Assembly (NCBI GenBank): GCA_034660395.1 | Contig: JAYEJA010000148.1 | Coordinates: 1-35,371 of the forward strand | Source: JAQVEM01 sp034660395 | Lineage (GTDB): Bacteria; Actinomycetota; Humimicrobiia; Humimicrobiales; Humimicrobiaceae | Length of the DNA stretch: 35,371 nt | Direction: 5' to 3' | Part shown: positions 26,160 to 34,401 of the stretch, piece after piece | How the letters are laid out: every line of letters starts with the position of its first letter | Numbering within the stretch: the first letter of the stretch is position 1 | Made by a program: the position numbers and the translations under genes | Notes under the pieces: generated by a model | Database searches by the model: none | What the model was told of the DNA's origin: nothing | The model's input: only the letters and a program-made list of their open reading frames with translations

Positions 26160-26366
26160 ATGCCAGATTATTATGTAAATAAGCAAGAACAAGAAAACGG
26201 CGACCATGAAGTTCATGAATACAATTGTTCATGGTTACCTAAAGAAGAAAATAGAAAGTATCTAGGATATTTTAGCGATTGCCACGATGCAGTACGGAAA
26301 GCAAAAGAGCGTTATAGTCAATCAAATGGCTGTAAGTATTGCTGTCCTGCATGCCATACAGGTTAA
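26160..26366 (+). CDS. Small Cys-rich protein at the end of the restriction operon
   Basis: 68 residues, with an excellent ribosome binding site (GGAGGAGG about 7 bases ahead). Cysteines stand at 23, 41, 58, 61, 62 and 65, with His16 and His19, suggesting a small zinc-binding fold. The pattern YYVNK...NGDHEVHE...C...LPKEENRKYLGYFSDC and SQSNGCKYCCPACHTG recalls a recurrent family of short hypothetical proteins, in my memory often near restriction or mobile genes, with no known function. It starts 35 bases after the metallopeptidase and is the last gene of the island. Confidence 0.8.
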   Translation: MPDYYVNKQEQENGDHEVHEYNCSWLPKEENRKYLGYFSDCHDAVRKAKERYSQSNGCKYCCPACHTG

Positions 26367-26469
26367 TCTCTTATTTTTTATATGTAAATAAATAATTGAT
26401 TGTCTTGCTTTTTAATAAATATCAGACTAAGTAAGTTTTAAGTTCACCAACCAAAAAGTGAATTATTGA

Positions 26470-27495
26470 ATGGTTAAAAAAAATATACCAGAAACATCCC
26501 CGGAGCTGATATTCAGACTCCGGGACAGCTCATTTGCAAATGACCTGTTTATCACCGCAGTGGGTTATTTTGATTTCTTTAATTTTATAAAAAACCATCC
26601 GGCTGATATTGATAAAATAAGCAGGTCGCTTAAAATTAAAAAAACTCCCCTGGATGTAATGCTTACCCTGTTTAAAGCATATGGGTTTATCAAGGATAAG
26701 GATAATAAATTTTATCTTTCTGCAGTTGCAGATGATTATCTTACAGGTGAATCTTCATTTGATTTAAGGAATTATATAGGTTCTTTAAAGGACAGGCCTG
26801 CATGTGAAGAGATGAAAGGAGTGCTTATAACCGGGAAACCTGCTGCCTGGGCAGCGGTTAAAAGGAAAGAAAACCGGGCGACCTCTATGGAAAATCTTGA
26901 TTTCGCAAGGTCTTATGCAGAAGGAGTAAAGGGTCGAGGAGCATATCTGGCAAACGGACTGCTTGATGCAGTTAACTTAAAGAACTATAGGAAAATACTG
27001 GATATTGGCGGCTCAATTGGTATATATTCTGCTGTCCTCTTAAGAAATTATCGGAATCTTAAAGCTGCTGTCTATGAAAAGCCTCCGGTAGATAAAATAG
27101 CAGAGCTTTCAATAAAAAAGTCCGGGTTAAAAAATAGAATGGATGTAATTACGGGAAATATATTTAAAGAAAGCTTCCCGGAAGGTTATGATGTTCATCT
27201 TTTTTCCCATGTGATCTATGACTGGGATTTTGATAAAGTAAGGTATGTTTTAAAAAAGTCATGTAATAGTCTTGAGCCGGGCGGAATGGTAATCGTTCAT
27301 GGTGTGCATATTAATGAAGACAAAACCGGTCCGGTATCTGCAGCAGAATATTCGGTTTTGGTTATGTTCCTTACAGGAGGTAAATGTTATTCAGTCTGCG
27401 AGATGAAGCAAATACTTGAAGAATCAGGTTTTAAGGATATAATGTACAGGCCGACTGTTCTTAACAGGAGTGTCATAACCGGAGTTAAACGTTGA
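26470..27495 (+). CDS. SAM-dependent methyltransferase, O-methyltransferase (Methyltransf_2) type
   Basis: 341 residues. Residues 1-100 form a winged-helix dimerisation domain (DIDKISRSLKIKKTPLDVML), as in plant-type and bacterial O-methyltransferases. The Rossmann domain starts at about 170, with the SAM motif I LDIGGSIGIYSA at 177-188, an acidic residue at the end of strand 2 (AVYEKPP), and LFSHVIYDWDFDKV and SLEPGGMVIVHG typical of the family. The substrate is a small molecule that cannot be named. Base composition is more balanced than in the restriction island, so the island ends before it. Confidence 0.85.
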   Translation: MVKKNIPETSPELIFRLRDSSFANDLFITAVGYFDFFNFIKNHPADIDKISRSLKIKKTPLDVMLTLFKAYGFIKDKDNKFYLSAVADDYLTGESSFDLRNYIGSLKDRPACEEMKGVLITGKPAAWAAVKRKENRATSMENLDFARSYAEGVKGRGAYLANGLLDAVNLKNYRKILDIGGSIGIYSAVLLRNYRNLKAAVYEKPPVDKIAELSIKKSGLKNRMDVITGNIFKESFPEGYDVHLFSHVIYDWDFDKVRYVLKKSCNSLEPGGMVIVHGVHINEDKTGPVSAAEYSVLVMFLTGGKCYSVCEMKQILEESGFKDIMYRPTVLNRSVITGVKR

Positions 27496-27532
27496 GGATA
27501 TAAAAGAGCTGTTAGGGAATTCAAAATTAAAG

Positions 27533-27561
27533 CTAACATGCACTGTTAAAATTGATATAAT
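27533..27561 (+). promoter_or_regulatory. Promoter of the lipoprotein gene
   Basis: CTAACA (27533-27538), 17 bases, then a perfect TATAAT (27556-27561) preceded by TGA, giving an extended -10 (TGATATAAT). Start near 27568; AGAGGAG lies just before the ATG at 27617. Confidence 0.6.
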
Positions 27562-27616
27562 ATAACCTATCTTTAATGATGCAAAAAAATTGTAACGTAA
27601 AAAATAAGAGGAGATT

Positions 27617-28249
27617 ATGAAGAAATTTTTTTTAATTTTAACTGCCATGGCATTATTGGTGCTGGTAAGTCTGGCAATAACGGGATGCAAAACAGCAGTA
27701 GGGTTAGGACCGGAGCTGGTTGAATTCATGGGAAGCGAATTTGAAATAACATTACCGGATAACTGGGAAGGCGGTACCAAGGAAGAGCTTGATTCTGTTG
27801 CCGAAGACCTAGAAGATTTAGGGCAGGATGAACTGGCTGAAGATGTTATAGAAAATAAGGTATATCTATTGTTCTTCGGTTATGATTCAGAAGCTGCTGC
27901 TGAAGGAGGAGATATAAGTAATTTAACAATTACCGGTGAAACTGCAGGATTTCTATCTATTGAAGAATATATGGATTTGACATACACGGATCTTGCGGAA
28001 AAATATAAAGAGGCCGAATATGAATTCAATATTATAGAGCAGGATATTGTCTCTATCGGCAACTATGAAGAAGTAGGAAGAACACTAACCAGACAGGAAG
28101 TTAATGGAGCTGAGGTGGGGACAGCCCAGTATATAATTAAGAATGAATCTGATTTCTGGGTTCTTACTTTTACTGCGGGCCAGGAAGAATTTAATGAGAA
28201 CATAGAAGCTTTTGATGAAGTTTTCAAGACCTTTAAGATAAAGGATTAA
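27617..28249 (+). CDS. Lipoprotein, PsbP/DUF1795-like
   Basis: 210 residues. A clear lipoprotein signal: MKKF, a hydrophobic stretch (5-20), then the lipobox ITGC with Cys24. The mature protein is acidic. Its layout (EFMGSEFEITLPDNWEGG near the start and EFNENIEAFDEVFKTFKI at the end) recalls the PsbP-like/DUF1795 fold, where a short strand pair ending in a LPxxW phrase is followed by a sheet and a last helix predicting a stress or carrier role. Function unknown. It has its own promoter and a good ribosome binding site (AGAGGAG). Confidence 0.75.
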   Translation: MKKFFLILTAMALLVLVSLAITGCKTAVGLGPELVEFMGSEFEITLPDNWEGGTKEELDSVAEDLEDLGQDELAEDVIENKVYLLFFGYDSEAAAEGGDISNLTITGETAGFLSIEEYMDLTYTDLAEKYKEAEYEFNIIEQDIVSIGNYEEVGRTLTRQEVNGAEVGTAQYIIKNESDFWVLTFTAGQEEFNENIEAFDEVFKTFKIKD

Positions 28250-28361
28250 TAAACGAGTGTAACTTAAAAAATGCGGACTGCGCTTGTGGAGATTTGTATT
28301 TTTTAAATTTCTTGTGTAATTAATTTATTAAAAGTTATTAACCTTGAGAGGAGTAGCAAAA

Positions 28362-28646
28362 ATGTTATCTGAAATGCCGATTGACCTGAAGAAGATAAGC
28401 AGGGAAAACCTGGATAGGGAAATTTTAAGAGCGGGTATAATTGCCGAACTGGATGCAATAAATTTATATGAACAGATGGCAGCAGCAACGGAAAATAATG
28501 ATATTAAAAAAATTCTTCTGGATATTGCAAGAGAAGAAAAGACTCACGTAGGGGAATTCCAGTCATTGCTTTTAAAGATGGACAGACAGCAGGTAGACGA
28601 GCTTAAAGCAGGAGAAGAAGAGGTTGAGGAGGAGCTTGGCAAATAG
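28362..28646 (+). CDS. Encapsulin-cargo-type ferritin-like protein, stand-alone
   Basis: 94 residues. The segment AGIIAELDAINLYEQMA with DIAREEKTHVGEFQSLLL is closely like the N-terminal ferritin-like domain fused to encapsulin in Pyrococcus furiosus, and like EncFtn proteins. These form decameric ferroxidase rings that oxidise iron inside a protein shell. Likely metal ligands are Glu in AELDA, Glu and His in REEKTH. Start: AGAGGAG (28347-28353) is 8 bases before ATG 28362, so the TTG at 28344 is rejected. The C-terminus is acidic (EEEVEEELGK). No encapsulin gene is visible anywhere in the window. Confidence 0.85.
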   Translation: MLSEMPIDLKKISRENLDREILRAGIIAELDAINLYEQMAAATENNDIKKILLDIAREEKTHVGEFQSLLLKMDRQQVDELKAGEEEVEEELGK

Positions 28647-28776
28647 GCACCTTTTTATAAGTATTAAGGATAAGCCGCGTTTATAAAAGCGGGGAACAAT
28701 CAAAGTTATATATTTATATATTTTAATAAATTACTGCCGGCTTTGGTTATAGAAATTTTTAATCCCGGGAAATTCA

Positions 28777-29139
28777 ATGAAAGCTTACAAAATCATATCT
28801 GAGGATAAAGGTAAAATAAAAAAAGAATTAGTTGTTTCCGACGTAATGGAAGCCAGGGGTATTTTTAACAGGTCATTTGGATTAATAATAAAGAGAAAAT
28901 TAAAGGACAGGCAGGCTCTACTGATAAAAAAATGTAAGAGCGTTCACACTATAGGAATGAGGTACAGAATAGACGTGATATTTCTGGATAAAGATAACAG
29001 GGTATGCGCAATTTATTGCAATCTAAGGCCTTTCAGGATTACTCTATTCGTAAGGGATGCTTTTTCCGTACTGGAGGTAAAGGCGGGTCTGATAGAAAAA
29101 ACTACTTTAAAGGTAACAGATGCATTAATTTTTTCCTGA
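28777..29139 (+). CDS. DUF192-family protein
   Basis: 120 residues. The core VHTIGMRYRIDVIFLDKDNRV, here split as VHTIGMRYRIDVIF and LDKDNRV, with the later SVLEVKAGLIE, defines DUF192, a small beta-fold family with no proven function. Members usually show MHTxxMrfpiDvvFld; the leading Met is Val here. There is no signal peptide. DUF192 genes are often near Tad clusters, and this one lies 580 bases before Tad cluster 2. It ends 5 bases from the end of the convergent TPR gene. Confidence 0.8.
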   Translation: MKAYKIISEDKGKIKKELVVSDVMEARGIFNRSFGLIIKRKLKDRQALLIKKCKSVHTIGMRYRIDVIFLDKDNRVCAIYCNLRPFRITLFVRDAFSVLEVKAGLIEKTTLKVTDALIFS

Positions 29140-29144
29140 GCTTT

Positions 29145-29510
29145 TTAGGACCCGGTGAATTTTTTTAATGTTTCCTTATATTTTTTTGAATGAGGGCTCA
29201 TAATTGCCGCAATTCTAAAATGTCCCATTGCCATTTTTAGATTGTTCTCCATTATCAGGCATAAGCCAAGCCCATAGTGGGCGAAATCATTAGATGCATC
29301 TATTTCAAGGGCTGTCGCAAAATTCTTTCTGGCAGACCTGTAAAAGCCGCAATTATAATAGGAGCTGGCCAGAAATTCTCTAATAGAACCCTTTTCCGGC
29401 TCAAGGTTTTTAGCTTTTTCAAGAAGCATGATGGCGTCAAGGCATCTGCCTTTTCTGGATAGCTCCTTTCCTTTTTTAAATAAGAAATATGCTTCACTCA
29501 TAAACTTCAT
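29145..29510 (-). CDS. Small TPR-repeat protein
   Basis: 121 residues made of about three tetratricopeptide repeats (about 5-38, 39-72, 73-106), with typical positions such as FKKGKELSRKGRCLDAIMLLEKAKNLEP and HYGLGLCLIMENNLKMAMGHF in shorter phrases. TPRs hold partner proteins. No signal peptide, so it should be cytoplasmic; TadD of Tad systems is also a TPR protein but is usually a lipoprotein, so equivalence is only a possibility. It is transcribed away from Tad cluster 2 and is convergent with the DUF192 gene. Confidence 0.83.
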   Translation of the reverse strand: MKFMSEAYFLFKKGKELSRKGRCLDAIMLLEKAKNLEPEKGSIREFLASSYYNCGFYRSARKNFATALEIDASNDFAHYGLGLCLIMENNLKMAMGHFRIAAIMSPHSKKYKETLKKFTGS

Positions 29511-29621
29511 ACACCATATTTTAAAAATTATTTTATATTACATAATTATATCACCAATCATATGTATCTTCAGGAGGAGGGTGTATAGACTGTCGTGCCT
29601 ATTTTACCTAAATAGCTATTT

Positions 29622-29641
29622 ACATAATTAAACAATTATGT
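29622..29641. repeat. Perfect 8-bp inverted repeat upstream of Tad cluster 2
   Basis: ACATAATT (29622-29629) and AATTATGT (29634-29641) around AAAC. It lies 20 bases upstream of the promoter -35 of Tad cluster 2 and between divergent genes, a fitting place for an operator. No T-run follows. Confidence 0.5.
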
Positions 29642-29661
29642 TAATGTGCAATATATTATGG

Positions 29662-29689
29662 TTGACCGGAATATACACCTGCATATGAT
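29662..29689 (+). promoter_or_regulatory. Promoter of Tad cluster 2
   Basis: TTGACC (29662-29667), 16 bases, TATGAT (29684-29689). Start near 29696, giving a short leader of about 24 bases before cpaB. Confidence 0.65.
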
Positions 29690-29719
29690 TTAAGCCGGTA
29701 TAAAGGGTGAAGAGATAAT

Positions 29720-30460
29720 ATGAATAGGATTTCATTAATTTTAAGGCAGAGATTAGCGGGAATTATTTTCGTAATTGTTGCCCTGGCAGGGGGAATCTTT
29801 ATTTTCTGGTATATAAGTGGGCTTAAGGAAAAGATTCCGGAGAATGCCAGCTATAACCACGTTTTTATTGCTGAAACTGATATAAGGAAGGAAGAAGAAA
29901 TTAAGGATGGGCTAATAAAAATGAAGAAAATACCTTCGGATATATTCAGCGGTAAGTTTGTAATGGACAAAGATAGAATTATTGGAAAAAGAGTTACGGC
30001 AGATATTTTGAAGGGCGAGATTATTACAGAAGATAAACTTGAAGAAGGGGAATATACGGACGGAATAAGTCTGGGTTTCTCCTCGTATATTCCGGATGGT
30101 TTAAGAGCCGTAAGCATACCTGTAAATTTTTACGGGGATAGGTCACTGATTAATGAAGGGGACAGAATTGACCTTATATCGACATATTACGTGCAGGAGG
30201 ATGGTAATCTATATTCTGAAACAATCATAGCCGGAAAGGAAATAATACTTATAGGCAGCGGCCATGAAGAAGATTATGAAAGCAGCGGTAGTGATGGAAA
30301 GAATTTTATATTCGGCCAGGCGGATGGCGGGGGTCTTACGGATACCTATTACAGGGAACATCCCGTAATCACTTTCTACCTGACCAAAACTGAAGCGGAA
30401 GAGGTTTTTAAGGCAGCAGAGAGGGGAGTTTTGAATCTGTCAATTTGCGCAGGTAATTAG
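29720..30460 (+). CDS. cpaB: CpaB/RcpC assembly protein of Tad cluster 2
   Basis: 246 residues. One N-terminal membrane helix (about 13-34), then a SAF-like domain (FIAETDIRKEEEIKDGLIKM through DILKGEIITEDKL) and the CpaB domain with AVSIPVNFYGDRSLINEGDRIDLI. It lacks the acidic insertion of the cluster 1 copy and is shorter. The overall role is the same, an inner-membrane assembly factor without a visible secretin partner. It opens the second cluster, after a good promoter, and is followed by tadZ after 77 bases. Confidence 0.88.
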   Translation: MNRISLILRQRLAGIIFVIVALAGGIFIFWYISGLKEKIPENASYNHVFIAETDIRKEEEIKDGLIKMKKIPSDIFSGKFVMDKDRIIGKRVTADILKGEIITEDKLEEGEYTDGISLGFSSYIPDGLRAVSIPVNFYGDRSLINEGDRIDLISTYYVQEDGNLYSETIIAGKEIILIGSGHEEDYESSGSDGKNFIFGQADGGGLTDTYYREHPVITFYLTKTEAEEVFKAAERGVLNLSICAGN

Positions 30461-30537
30461 GTTAGCGGTTTAAGGAATTAATATTTCAGGTATTCATTTT
30501 TATTTAATATCGGAATAGATGAGAAAGGAATTGAAAT

Positions 30538-31299
30538 ATGAATAAATTAGACGGGAGCGAATCAAAAATCATATCTTTTACCGGTAGCAAAGGAGGTTGC
30601 GGATGTAGTTTTATAACCTATTGCGTATCTACATATCTTGCCAGGGAGACTGCCGGAAATATTTTACTTCTTGATTTGAATATTGGTAAAAAGGACAGCA
30701 GGCTAATCTTTAACCTTGCTGATGGTGATTTCAGGGACCTTGGAGATGTGGAAGATGTCATAGATGAGATGGATGTCTCGATACTGAGAAGACTGATTGT
30801 TAATTTTAAAAATAGTCTGAATCTGATATTACCCCCGGTAAAAATGGAAAGAAATAAATTATTAAATAGCAGCTATATGGAGCAGCTGCTTGGCACACTT
30901 AAAGAACATTTTGATGTCATATGCGTGGATTTCCCTGCTTATCTCTACAACCAGTATATGATTAACCTGAAGGACCTTGTTGATAAATATGTTTTTGTGT
31001 CCCTTCCAGACATTGTCTCTATAAACAATTTAAATTTGATGGTAAAAAATGTAATCTGCGATGAATTTACCTATGCGTGCGATATTCTTATAAACAAATT
31101 TAATACCAGACCTGCTGTTTCTGCAGCAGGATTAAATTCAATATTGGATTATCCCGTAAATGCTTTTATCCCATATGACAGGGATATTGAATTTTTGGTG
31201 CTTAACAAGGGTCCTGATTCTGTTTTTAATTACAATTTAAGGACTGTCAATAATATATCTGCTTTTTCAAGAAAAATATGTGAGGATTTTAATCTATGA
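30538..31299 (+). CDS. tadZ: TadZ/CpaE-like ATPase with altered P-loop, Tad cluster 2
   Basis: 253 residues, without the receiver-like N-terminal domain of the cluster 1 TadZ. The ParA/MinD fold is kept (IISFTGSKGGCGCSFI, then LLLDLNIGKKDS and ICVDFPAYLYN), but the deviant Walker A reads KGGCGCS at 18-24, so the P-loop lysine is Cys23; Lys18, the MinD-type signature lysine, is kept. ATP hydrolysis is therefore unlikely, though binding is possible. The role in machine placement may be structural. The stop codon overlaps the tadA start as ATGA (31296-31299). Confidence 0.85.
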   Translation: MNKLDGSESKIISFTGSKGGCGCSFITYCVSTYLARETAGNILLLDLNIGKKDSRLIFNLADGDFRDLGDVEDVIDEMDVSILRRLIVNFKNSLNLILPPVKMERNKLLNSSYMEQLLGTLKEHFDVICVDFPAYLYNQYMINLKDLVDKYVFVSLPDIVSINNLNLMVKNVICDEFTYACDILINKFNTRPAVSAAGLNSILDYPVNAFIPYDRDIEFLVLNKGPDSVFNYNLRTVNNISAFSRKICEDFNL

Positions 31300-32588
31300 A
31301 TAATGCAGGTAATGAAAACAGTGTAAAAAATGAATTGGGAGCGATGATAATAAAAAAAATTGAACCGGAGAATCTGAGTAATTTATCTCCCGGGAACGTA
31401 ATGGAAATAATTGATAGGAATTTAGGGGAAATAATAGAGGAAGAAAAATTAATAATCAGCCGGAAGGAAGTTAAAAGGATGGCCAGGGAAATATACGAAG
31501 ATAGTTTTAGCTTTGGGCCGGTAAGTTATCTGATGAAAAATGATGAAGTAACGGAAATAATGATAAATAATTATGATCGGGTATATATTGAAGAAAATGA
31601 TGTTGTTAAAAAGACAGGAATCATTTTCAGGGATAATGGTCATATAAAAAACCTGGTTGATAAAATATTAAGCCCTCTGGGTTTGAGACTGGATGAGAGT
31701 TCACCGATGGTAGATGCCAGGCTTAAAAATGGATCAAGAATAAACGTAGTTTTAAGCCCGGTAACGACAAATGATCTGGTAGTTACCATAAGAAAATTTA
31801 GAAAAAAAATAATGGATATAGGCAATTTAAAAAAGGAGGGCACCTTAAATGACAGGGTTTCAGGTTTTATTGAAACCTGCGTAAGAAGCAAATTGAATAT
31901 AATAGTTAGCGGGGCTACCTCTACAGGTAAAACAACCTTTTTAAATGTTATATCTAATTTCATTAAACCTGCTGAAAGAATTGTAACCATTGAAGAGACA
32001 CTGGAATTAAACTTAAGTTTACCGCATGTTATAAAGCTTGAATCAAGGCCTCCCAATATTGAGGGAAAGGGAGAAATAACAATAAGGGATCTGGTGAGAA
32101 ATTCGCTTAGAATGAGGCCGGATAGAATTATAGTGGGAGAAATAAGAGGGGCAGAGGCGGTGGATGTTCTTCAGGCAATGAATACAGGCCACAGCGGTTC
32201 CATGACAACCGTTCATTCCAATTCGCCGGTAGACCTCATAAGCAGGCTGGAAACGATGATATTGATGTCGGGACTAAATCTGGATACTTCTACAGCAAGA
32301 AGGATGATAGCGTCATCAATTAATATGATTATCCATCTTAAAAAACTAAAAAACGGAAGGAGAGTCTTATATCAGGTAAGTGAACTGGTAAATAAAGGTA
32401 ATTATATAGGCAGCAGTACGGTTCTTGAGGTGAGGGATATTTTCAAATACCGGGAAGATAATATTTATGAAGATGGAGATAACCCATATGGAGGGAATGT
32501 GGATTTTACCGGTTATGTTCCTTTATTTTTAGATAAAATAAAAAATTGCGGGCTTGATTTTGATTTTGGAGCCGGAAATGTACAGTGA
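31296..32588 (+). CDS. tadA: TadA/CpaF secretion ATPase of Tad cluster 2
   Basis: 430 residues. Walker A GATSTGKT at 206-213, the Asp box region TIEETLEL at 231-238 (where the cluster 1 copy has TIEDAAEL), Walker B RIIVGEIRG at 277-285 and His box TGHSGSMTTVHSNS at 297-310. The core FGPVSYLMKNDEVTEIMI is at 73-90. It is clearly homologous to the 3801 gene, with the RPPNIEGKGE and RDLVRN phrases shared, but diverged, so the duplication is old or the clusters came from different sources. It overlaps tadZ by 4 bases and tadB by 11. Confidence 0.92.
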   Translation: MNNAGNENSVKNELGAMIIKKIEPENLSNLSPGNVMEIIDRNLGEIIEEEKLIISRKEVKRMAREIYEDSFSFGPVSYLMKNDEVTEIMINNYDRVYIEENDVVKKTGIIFRDNGHIKNLVDKILSPLGLRLDESSPMVDARLKNGSRINVVLSPVTTNDLVVTIRKFRKKIMDIGNLKKEGTLNDRVSGFIETCVRSKLNIIVSGATSTGKTTFLNVISNFIKPAERIVTIEETLELNLSLPHVIKLESRPPNIEGKGEITIRDLVRNSLRMRPDRIIVGEIRGAEAVDVLQAMNTGHSGSMTTVHSNSPVDLISRLETMILMSGLNLDTSTARRMIASSINMIIHLKKLKNGRRVLYQVSELVNKGNYIGSSTVLEVRDIFKYREDNIYEDGDNPYGGNVDFTGYVPLFLDKIKNCGLDFDFGAGNVQ

Positions 32589-33438
32589 CCTGACAGTTCT
32601 GGCTATTTCCTTTGCTACTGTAATTTTCGTAATTTTCTGCTTGAAAAGTGTCGTGTTTTTATTTAGTCATGGTATGGGAACTTTAAATAAAAATCGCGGT
32701 AAGGAAAGAATAACGAAATATGTTCTGGATAAAGGCAGAAGAGGAAAAAAATTTTTAAGCGCGGCTATACTTGCCATACTGATCTTTTGTCTTTATCTTA
32801 TCTCAAGAAATTTTATTTTCAGCATTTTTTCCGCTATTTGCCTGTGGATTTATATCATTGGTTTTTTAAACAATTTTGAAGAGAAGAGAAAGCAGCTTCT
32901 CAGCGGTCAGATAGTTGAATTCTTAAGTAATATGGCAGTAATGCTTAAGGCAGGCAATACGGTAAGAAATGTTTTTAAGTCCTCTGCGGGGTGTTTTAAA
33001 AATCCTCTTAATAAGTATTTAGTAGATATGGCCAATGAGCTTGAATTAAATTTTACCCTGGATGAAACTCTGGATAGATTTTCCAGGAGATGCAGAAGCA
33101 GAGAGGTTGACCTGCTGGTAAGTTCTTTGAAGATTAATAGCAGGATAGGAGGGGATTTGATTCCGATAATTGATAGTGTAGCAGATAGTATCCGTCATAA
33201 TCTAAAACTGAAGTCGAAAATAAATATAATGAGTCTTCAGAGCAGATACTCCGGCAATATTATCTCAATATTGCCGATTATAATTTTAATTTTGATGTGT
33301 ATCTTTTTTAATGATACGGTAATGAACTTTTTCTCTACCGGAGCGGGTATAATATCTCTTGTCATAGGAGGATCCCTGGAAATTGCGGGGATATTCATTA
33401 TTAAGAAAATAATCGGTTCTGGAAATTCAAGCAGGTGA
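32578..33438 (+). CDS. tadB: TadB platform protein of Tad cluster 2
   Basis: 286 residues from this start. Membrane helices at about 4-28, 59-90 and two near the C-terminus surround a T2SSF domain (FLSNMAVMLKAGNTVRNVFK near 113-132). Unlike the cluster 1 TadB there is no VWA domain. GGAG (32568-32571) is 6 bases before ATG 32578, which overlaps tadA by 11 bases, so the TTG at 32554 is rejected. It should form the inner-membrane platform with the following TadC. Confidence 0.85.
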   Translation: MYSDLTVLAISFATVIFVIFCLKSVVFLFSHGMGTLNKNRGKERITKYVLDKGRRGKKFLSAAILAILIFCLYLISRNFIFSIFSAICLWIYIIGFLNNFEEKRKQLLSGQIVEFLSNMAVMLKAGNTVRNVFKSSAGCFKNPLNKYLVDMANELELNFTLDETLDRFSRRCRSREVDLLVSSLKINSRIGGDLIPIIDSVADSIRHNLKLKSKINIMSLQSRYSGNIISILPIIILILMCIFFNDTVMNFFSTGAGIISLVIGGSLEIAGIFIIKKIIGSGNSSR

Positions 33439-33441
33439 TAT

Positions 33442-34329
33442 ATGTTTGCATATTTAATTATTTTTATCTATTACGTTTTTATCTCGTTTATGTTTTTTTA
33501 TTTTATAAGGAATGGAAGCTATTATAGTCGGGGATATAACGGAAGGAACAATGTATTAAAAGGTATTTTAAGTAAGCTGGTAGGCCGGGTAAACATTTTT
33601 TCCTGTAAAATAGGCAGTTTATTGGTTAATAGAATTTTTTTCAGGGTGTTAAATAAAAAGCTTGATTTGTTGAAATTACAGGGATCAGGAATGATTGGGC
33701 ATTTTACTATAGAATCTTTTACAGGCTATAAAATTGTTTTATTATTTTTGTTTTTTATTGGCGGATGTTTTGTTGGGAGCAGCTTCACGTATTCTTTTAT
33801 TTCAGGATTTATTGGCGGACTGGCAGGATATTTTATACCGGATATGATTGTTTTAAGGTTTAACCGAAAAAGACAGGAAGAAATAGAAAGGGATTTACCT
33901 GACATTATTGACCTGCTTTCGGCAGCAACATTATCAGGGCAGAATGTCTATAATGCTATAAAGATTGTAACTTCAAAATACAGTGGAAGAATTTCTTCAG
34001 AACTTTCTAATTTAATAAGAGATATCGATACGGGAACAGGGAAATTCCATGCATATAGAAATCTTATTGATAGGAGTAATTCGCATAAATTTAAAAATTT
34101 TATTTTCCTTTTAATGCAGGCTGAAAAATACGGTTCCTCGATAAATGATATATTAAAAAGGAAATCCGGCTATATGAAGTTCGAGTCTCAACAAAAGCTG
34201 GAGGAGGAAATAAGAAGAAAAGCGATTCTGATGTTATTCCCACTTGTCTTTTTGATAATGCCTTCCTTTATAATACTTGTAGGAGGCCCTCTTATATACT
34301 CGGCGGGAGGAGGTTTTTTAAATTTTTAG
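33442..34329 (+). CDS. tadC: TadC platform protein of Tad cluster 2
   Basis: 295 residues. N-terminal membrane helix (about 2-20), two helices at about 92-130, the T2SSF motif LPDIIDLLSAATLSGQNVYNA and a last hydrophobic segment (about 257-285). It ends with LIYSAGGGFLNF. It starts 3 bases after the tadB stop and is followed directly by the terminator at 34341. No tadE, tadG, pilin or peptidase gene follows in this cluster. Confidence 0.87.
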   Translation: MFAYLIIFIYYVFISFMFFYFIRNGSYYSRGYNGRNNVLKGILSKLVGRVNIFSCKIGSLLVNRIFFRVLNKKLDLLKLQGSGMIGHFTIESFTGYKIVLLFLFFIGGCFVGSSFTYSFISGFIGGLAGYFIPDMIVLRFNRKRQEEIERDLPDIIDLLSAATLSGQNVYNAIKIVTSKYSGRISSELSNLIRDIDTGTGKFHAYRNLIDRSNSHKFKNFIFLLMQAEKYGSSINDILKRKSGYMKFESQQKLEEEIRRKAILMLFPLVFLIMPSFIILVGGPLIYSAGGGFLNF

Positions 34330-34340
34330 CGTTATAAATT

Positions 34341-34369
34341 AAAACACCCCGGTGTTCCCGGGGTGTTTT
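34341..34369. terminator. Strong bidirectional intrinsic terminator
   Basis: AAAACACCCCGG (34341-34352) and CCGGGGTGTTTT (34358-34369) form a perfect 12-bp stem with the loop TGTTC. The GC core followed by T on one strand and preceded by A on the other serves both the Tad cluster 2 operon (plus) and the CAP gene (minus). Confidence 0.92.
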
Positions 34370-34401
34370 CTAGGCGTCCGTAAAATGAAAGGATTAAATT
34401 T

